NCBI GenBank assembly: GCA_903844115.1
Contig: CAIMSI010000092.1
Span: 1-32,570 of the forward strand
Direction of reading: 5' to 3'
Length of the DNA: 32,570 nucleotides
Source: an uncultured Actinomycetes bacterium
GTDB taxonomy: Bacteria > Actinomycetota > Actinomycetes > Nanopelagicales > Nanopelagicaceae
Within the stretch, counting starts at the first letter, position 1; the number at the start of each line of letters is the position of its first letter. A program made the translations under genes and the position numbers. Shown here piece after piece: positions 29,035 through 32,570 of the stretch. The notes beneath the pieces are model-generated. The model saw nothing but the letters and a program-made list of their open reading frames with translations. It was not told the DNA's origin and ran no database searches.

Positions 29035-30133
29035 TGTTTGCCAAACTAACCAACTTAACCGATCCGCTTTTTACTTGATAGGTTGTTCCAGAAAGGTTTG
29101 GGGGTAAATCTGTTTGCACAGCCACTGTGATAAATGTTTGCTCTGCTGAATTTGCGAGTGCAATCATGTGATTGCGTCGCTCTTCGTCGAGTTCAGAAAA
29201 TACATCATCGAGAATCAAAATGGGTTTAGCGCCTTCGTTTTGCAGTAATTGATAAGTTGCTAATTTTAATGAAAGTGCAATCGACCACGATTCGCCGTGA
29301 CTGGCGTAGCCTTTAACAAAATGATCACCGAGAACTAATAATAAATCATCGCGGTGTGGCCCAACCAAAGTGAGTCCTCGATCAATTTCTTGGGTTTTAA
29401 TATCAGCCATTTTAAGTAATATTTTTTCAGTATTTTCCGCGGCGTTTTCGGTGGGATTATCAATACTGCATTTATAGTTTATTAGAGCGGCTTTCTCTTT
29501 ACTAATTTCTTTATACACTTCAGTAAAAATAGGCTCAAAATCGCCTAGTGTTTTTATGCGTGCAGCAATTAATTCGCCACCGAATTCGGCTACTTGCTGG
29601 TCCCATGAGGCAAGTGAGGCATAACTACTTCTGGATTTTAAAAGCGAGTTTCGTTGTTTAAGTGCGCGTTCGTAATCGTTAATAACTCCAGCAAGACGAG
29701 GGCTTCTTAAAGTAAGAAGTTCGTCGGTAAATCGTCGGCGCCCTGATGGGTCTCCTCGAACAAGATCGAGATCTTCTGGTGAGAAGTACACCGCTTGGAC
29801 AATCCCATATAACTCTTTTTGGCTGCGAACAGGGTTTTGATTTATCCGCGCTCTATTTGCTTTTTCTGCATTAATTTCAAGCTCTACTAATATTTCTCGC
29901 TCGGGGTTTTGAGCTTTAGCCCGCACATATGCGGATTGGTTTCCTAGTTTTACTAATGGTTGATCGTTGGCTGTGCGATGTGAGGAGAGAAAAGCTAAAT
30001 ACAAAAGTGATTCGACAATATTGGTTTTACCTTCACCGTTTCGTCCTAGAAATATCGTGACTCCAGGTTCTAGTGATAACTCCAACTCATCGTATGAGCG
30101 GAAGTTTTTTAACGAAAGGTGATTGATCCACAT
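29024..30133 (-). CDS. recF: DNA replication/repair protein RecF
   Basis: INHLSLKNFRSYDELELSLEPGVTIFLGRNGEGKTNIVESLLYLA; LTLVGPHRDDLLLVLGD..GYASHGESWSIALSLKLA; ILILDDVFSELDEERRNHM. Confidence 0.97.
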   Translation of the reverse strand: MWINHLSLKNFRSYDELELSLEPGVTIFLGRNGEGKTNIVESLLYLAFLSSHRTANDQPLVKLGNQSAYVRAKAQNPEREILVELEINAEKANRARINQNPVRSQKELYGIVQAVYFSPEDLDLVRGDPSGRRRFTDELLTLRSPRLAGVINDYERALKQRNSLLKSRSSYASLASWDQQVAEFGGELIAARIKTLGDFEPIFTEVYKEISKEKAALINYKCSIDNPTENAAENTEKILLKMADIKTQEIDRGLTLVGPHRDDLLLVLGDHFVKGYASHGESWSIALSLKLATYQLLQNEGAKPILILDDVFSELDEERRNHMIALANSAEQTFITVAVQTDLPPNLSGTTYQVKSGSVKLVSLANNET

Positions 30134-31260
30134 TAAGAGCTATAACGCATCGGCATCAATAGGTACTTGTAGCTTTCATCCTTCGCGCCATTGGCTTCGT
30201 GTTTCCCGGATAAAACTGCAGGCTTGCTGGCTCCTGTGAAATCAAACTGCACAAATGGGGTGTTGAGTGCTTGTAATCCATCTGTTAAATATTGAGGGTT
30301 GAAGGCAATGTTGATTGCTTCGCCTGTGTATTGGATATCTAACTCTTCTGTTGCTTGGGCATCTTCTCCAGCGCCGGCTTCAAGTTGGAGTTTGTTGTTA
30401 TCAAAATTTAAACGAAGTGGAACAGTTTTGTCTGTCACTAATGCTACTCGTCGAACAGAATCTAAAAGGGTTGCAACATCAACGATTGCATGTGATGAGG
30501 ACTCAGATGGAAGAAGATGTTTAAAAGGTGGGAATGTTCCATCTAGTGTTCGCGAGGTCATTGTTTTTAATTCTGAAACAAAACCAACAAGACGCTCGTG
30601 TGAAGTTGTTGGAGATAAAGCAATAGTGACTTGATCTGAGGCAGTTAAAGATTTTGCTGCGTCGGTAAGTGTGCGAGCTCGCACAAGTGTTGTTGATTCG
30701 ATATCTGTGTTTTTTGCTTGCCATGAAAGTTCGCGAACCGCTAAACGGTAGCGGTCTGTTGCTGCAAGAGTGATGTGGTTTTTGTTAATCTCAATGTGAA
30801 CACCGGTAAGTGTTGGTAGTGAGTCATCTCGTCCAGCTGCTACTGCCACTTGATTAACAGCGCTAGCAAAAACATCGCTAGCAATAAGGCCTGCGGTTTC
30901 TGGAAGTTCTGGAAGTGTTGGGTATTCAGAAACTGAAAGTGTTGGAAGTGTGAACTTCGCAGAACCTGCTGTTACTAATACACGAGTTCCATCTAAGACA
31001 AAAGAAATAGGTTTGTTAGGAAGAGATCTTGCTATTTCAGCCAATAGCCGGCCTGGAACTAAAACTTTTCCTTTGGAGGTGATATCTGCTTTAAGGATTG
31101 CTTTAGTAGAGGTTTCTAAATCAGACCCTGTAAGTGTGATTGAGGTGTCTACATCAATCATGATTCCAAGTAGCTCGGTTTTAATTGGTCGGGTCGACAA
31201 ACTACGGGCAACCCAATTAACGGCATCTACTAGCTCTTCACGTTCAACAATAAATTTCAT
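30133..31260 (-). CDS. dnaN: DNA polymerase III beta sliding clamp
   Basis: MKFIVEREELVDAVNWVARSLSTRPIKTELLGIMI ... NPQYLTDGL...C-terminal YKYLLMPMRYS. GAGGAG Shine-Dalgarno is 6 nt before the 31260 ATG, favouring it over the longer ORF start at 31293. Confidence 0.96.
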   Translation of the reverse strand: MKFIVEREELVDAVNWVARSLSTRPIKTELLGIMIDVDTSITLTGSDLETSTKAILKADITSKGKVLVPGRLLAEIARSLPNKPISFVLDGTRVLVTAGSAKFTLPTLSVSEYPTLPELPETAGLIASDVFASAVNQVAVAAGRDDSLPTLTGVHIEINKNHITLAATDRYRLAVRELSWQAKNTDIESTTLVRARTLTDAAKSLTASDQVTIALSPTTSHERLVGFVSELKTMTSRTLDGTFPPFKHLLPSESSSHAIVDVATLLDSVRRVALVTDKTVPLRLNFDNNKLQLEAGAGEDAQATEELDIQYTGEAINIAFNPQYLTDGLQALNTPFVQFDFTGASKPAVLSGKHEANGAKDESYKYLLMPMRYSS

Positions 31261-31570
31261 TTTCATCTCCTCGGCGGTTCTCTTTATTAACAAGTAATTC
31301 TCTTATATATAGATATTCGTAGTAACTACTGACATTTCTTGTGGATAAGGGTGAAAATGCAGGTCAGAGGCTTCCAACCCCCTTTCTACATCTGTGGGTA
31401 AGTGTGTGGGTAAGTCTCCTTAACCAACCTTCCCCTACCTTTTTCCTTAACCCCTCTTCTAACTCCTCTTACTTATCCTCATAAATCCCTGTGTTATCCA
31501 CAGTTATCCACAAGTTACCCCCAACCTGGGGGTACTTCGTTATCAAAAACTCAATTTCGTTTAATTCCAG
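31261..31570. other. oriC: Chromosomal replication origin (oriC) in the dnaA-dnaN intergenic region
   Basis: Perfect DnaA boxes TTATCCACA at 31494-31502 and 31504-31512, reverse-oriented TGTGGATAA at 31340-31348, near-consensus TGTGGGTAA at 31393-31401 and 31405-31413, TTATCCTCA at 31473-31481; AT-rich tract near 31300. Confidence 0.9.
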
Positions 31571-32570
31571 TTAATTTTTAGTCTGTTGCTTGATTCTGGT
31601 TGTGAGCTCATTAACTTGGTTGTAAATCGATCGGCGCTCAGCCATTAATTGGCGGATCTTGCGGTCGGCATGCATCACGGTCGTGTGATCGCGCCCCCCG
31701 AAGGTTTCACCGATTTTAGGCAAAGACAGCTCGGTCAACTCACGACACAAATACATGGCAATCTGACGAGCGTTTACCAAAACCCGGCTTCGGCTAGTGC
31801 CACACAAGTCATCCAAACTTAAACTGAAGTAGCTGGCTGTTTGGGCCATGATCGTGGAAGAAGTGATCTGTGGACCAACCTCATTGGGGATCAAATCCTT
31901 CAAAACTATTTCAGCCAAACCTAAATCAACTGGCTGGCGGTTTAAAGAGGCGAAAGCTGTAACACGAATAAGGGCGCCCTCAAGTTCGCGGATATTTGAA
32001 CTGATTTTAGAAGCAATATATTCCAAAACATCATCAGGAGCATTCAACTTATCTTGAGCAGCTTTTTTACGAAGAATAGCAATACGTGTTTCAAGTTCCG
32101 GAGGTTGAATATCGGTAATCAAACCCCACTCGAAGCGAGAACGAAGTCGGTCTTCCAAAGTTGTTAATTGCTTTGGAGGGCGATCACTTGAGATAACAAT
32201 CTGCTTATTAGCGTTGTATAAAGTGTTGAATGTATGGAAGAACTCTTCTTGAGTCCGCTCTTTATTTTCCAAGAATTGAATATCATCAACAAGCAAAATA
32301 TCCAGATCGCGATATCGCTTTTGAAAAGCCGATGCCTTGTCGTCGCGGATAGAGTTAATAAAATCGTTGGTGAACTCTTCTGAAGATACATATTTCACGC
32401 GTACATTGCCATATAACTCTTTTGCGTAGGCCCCAATAGCGTGTAGTAAGTGGGTTTTACCTAATCCAGATTCACCATAAATAAATAGCGGGTTATAAGC
32501 CTTTGCTGGTGCTTCAGCGACTGCAACCGCAGCTGCGTGAGCAAAACGATTTGATGCGCCGATAACAAAT
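31571..32570 (-). CDS. dnaA: Chromosomal replication initiator DnaA (N-terminal part outside the window)
   Basis: Frame continues to the window end: [70 protein letters not shown]...; C-terminal [15 protein letters not shown] box-binding domain. Confidence 0.97.
   Translation of the reverse strand, partial: FVIGASNRFAHAAAVAVAEAPAKAYNPLFIYGESGLGKTHLLHAIGAYAKELYGNVRVKYVSSEEFTNDFINSIRDDKASAFQKRYRDLDILLVDDIQFLENKERTQEEFFHTFNTLYNANKQIVISSDRPPKQLTTLEDRLRSRFEWGLITDIQPPELETRIAILRKKAAQDKLNAPDDVLEYIASKISSNIRELEGALIRVTAFASLNRQPVDLGLAEIVLKDLIPNEVGPQITSSTIMAQTASYFSLSLDDLCGTSRSRVLVNARQIAMYLCRELTELSLPKIGETFGGRDHTTVMHADRKIRQLMAERRSIYNQVNELTTRIKQQTKN

Overview
The window is an actinobacterial chromosome segment next to the replication origin. 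The right end carries dnaA (partial) - oriC - dnaN - recF - dciA - gyrB - gyrA on the minus strand. Leftward follow tRNA-Ile and tRNA-Ala, two orphan ORFs, ppiA, a rhomboid protease, a membrane Fe-S oxidoreductase and glpX. Next come the dnaK-grpE-dnaJ-hspR heat-shock operon with pyrE downstream, a DedA protein, a secreted TAP-like alpha/beta hydrolase, padR-ino1, an H+-pyrophosphatase (hppA) and topA. The left ~4.9 kb is AT-rich and accessory in character: it is the end of a surface-polysaccharide cluster with a glycosyltransferase, an FkbM/second-methyltransferase fusion, an apparently truncated membrane glycosyltransferase remnant and an RfbH-type 3-dehydratase. I do not see a convincing undescribed defence or mobile system. 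The most distinctive signals are non-coding. (1) The oriC has a 76-nt tract without a single G between oppositely oriented DnaA-box arrays, plus a perfect 8-bp hairpin. (2) Two HAIR-like HspR operators precede dnaK, one lying across a plausible -35/-10. (3) A stack of palindromes and tandem ATATATTCG repeats lies upstream of padR-ino1. The assignment to Actinobacteria, perhaps a streamlined low-GC lineage, is inference from gene content.
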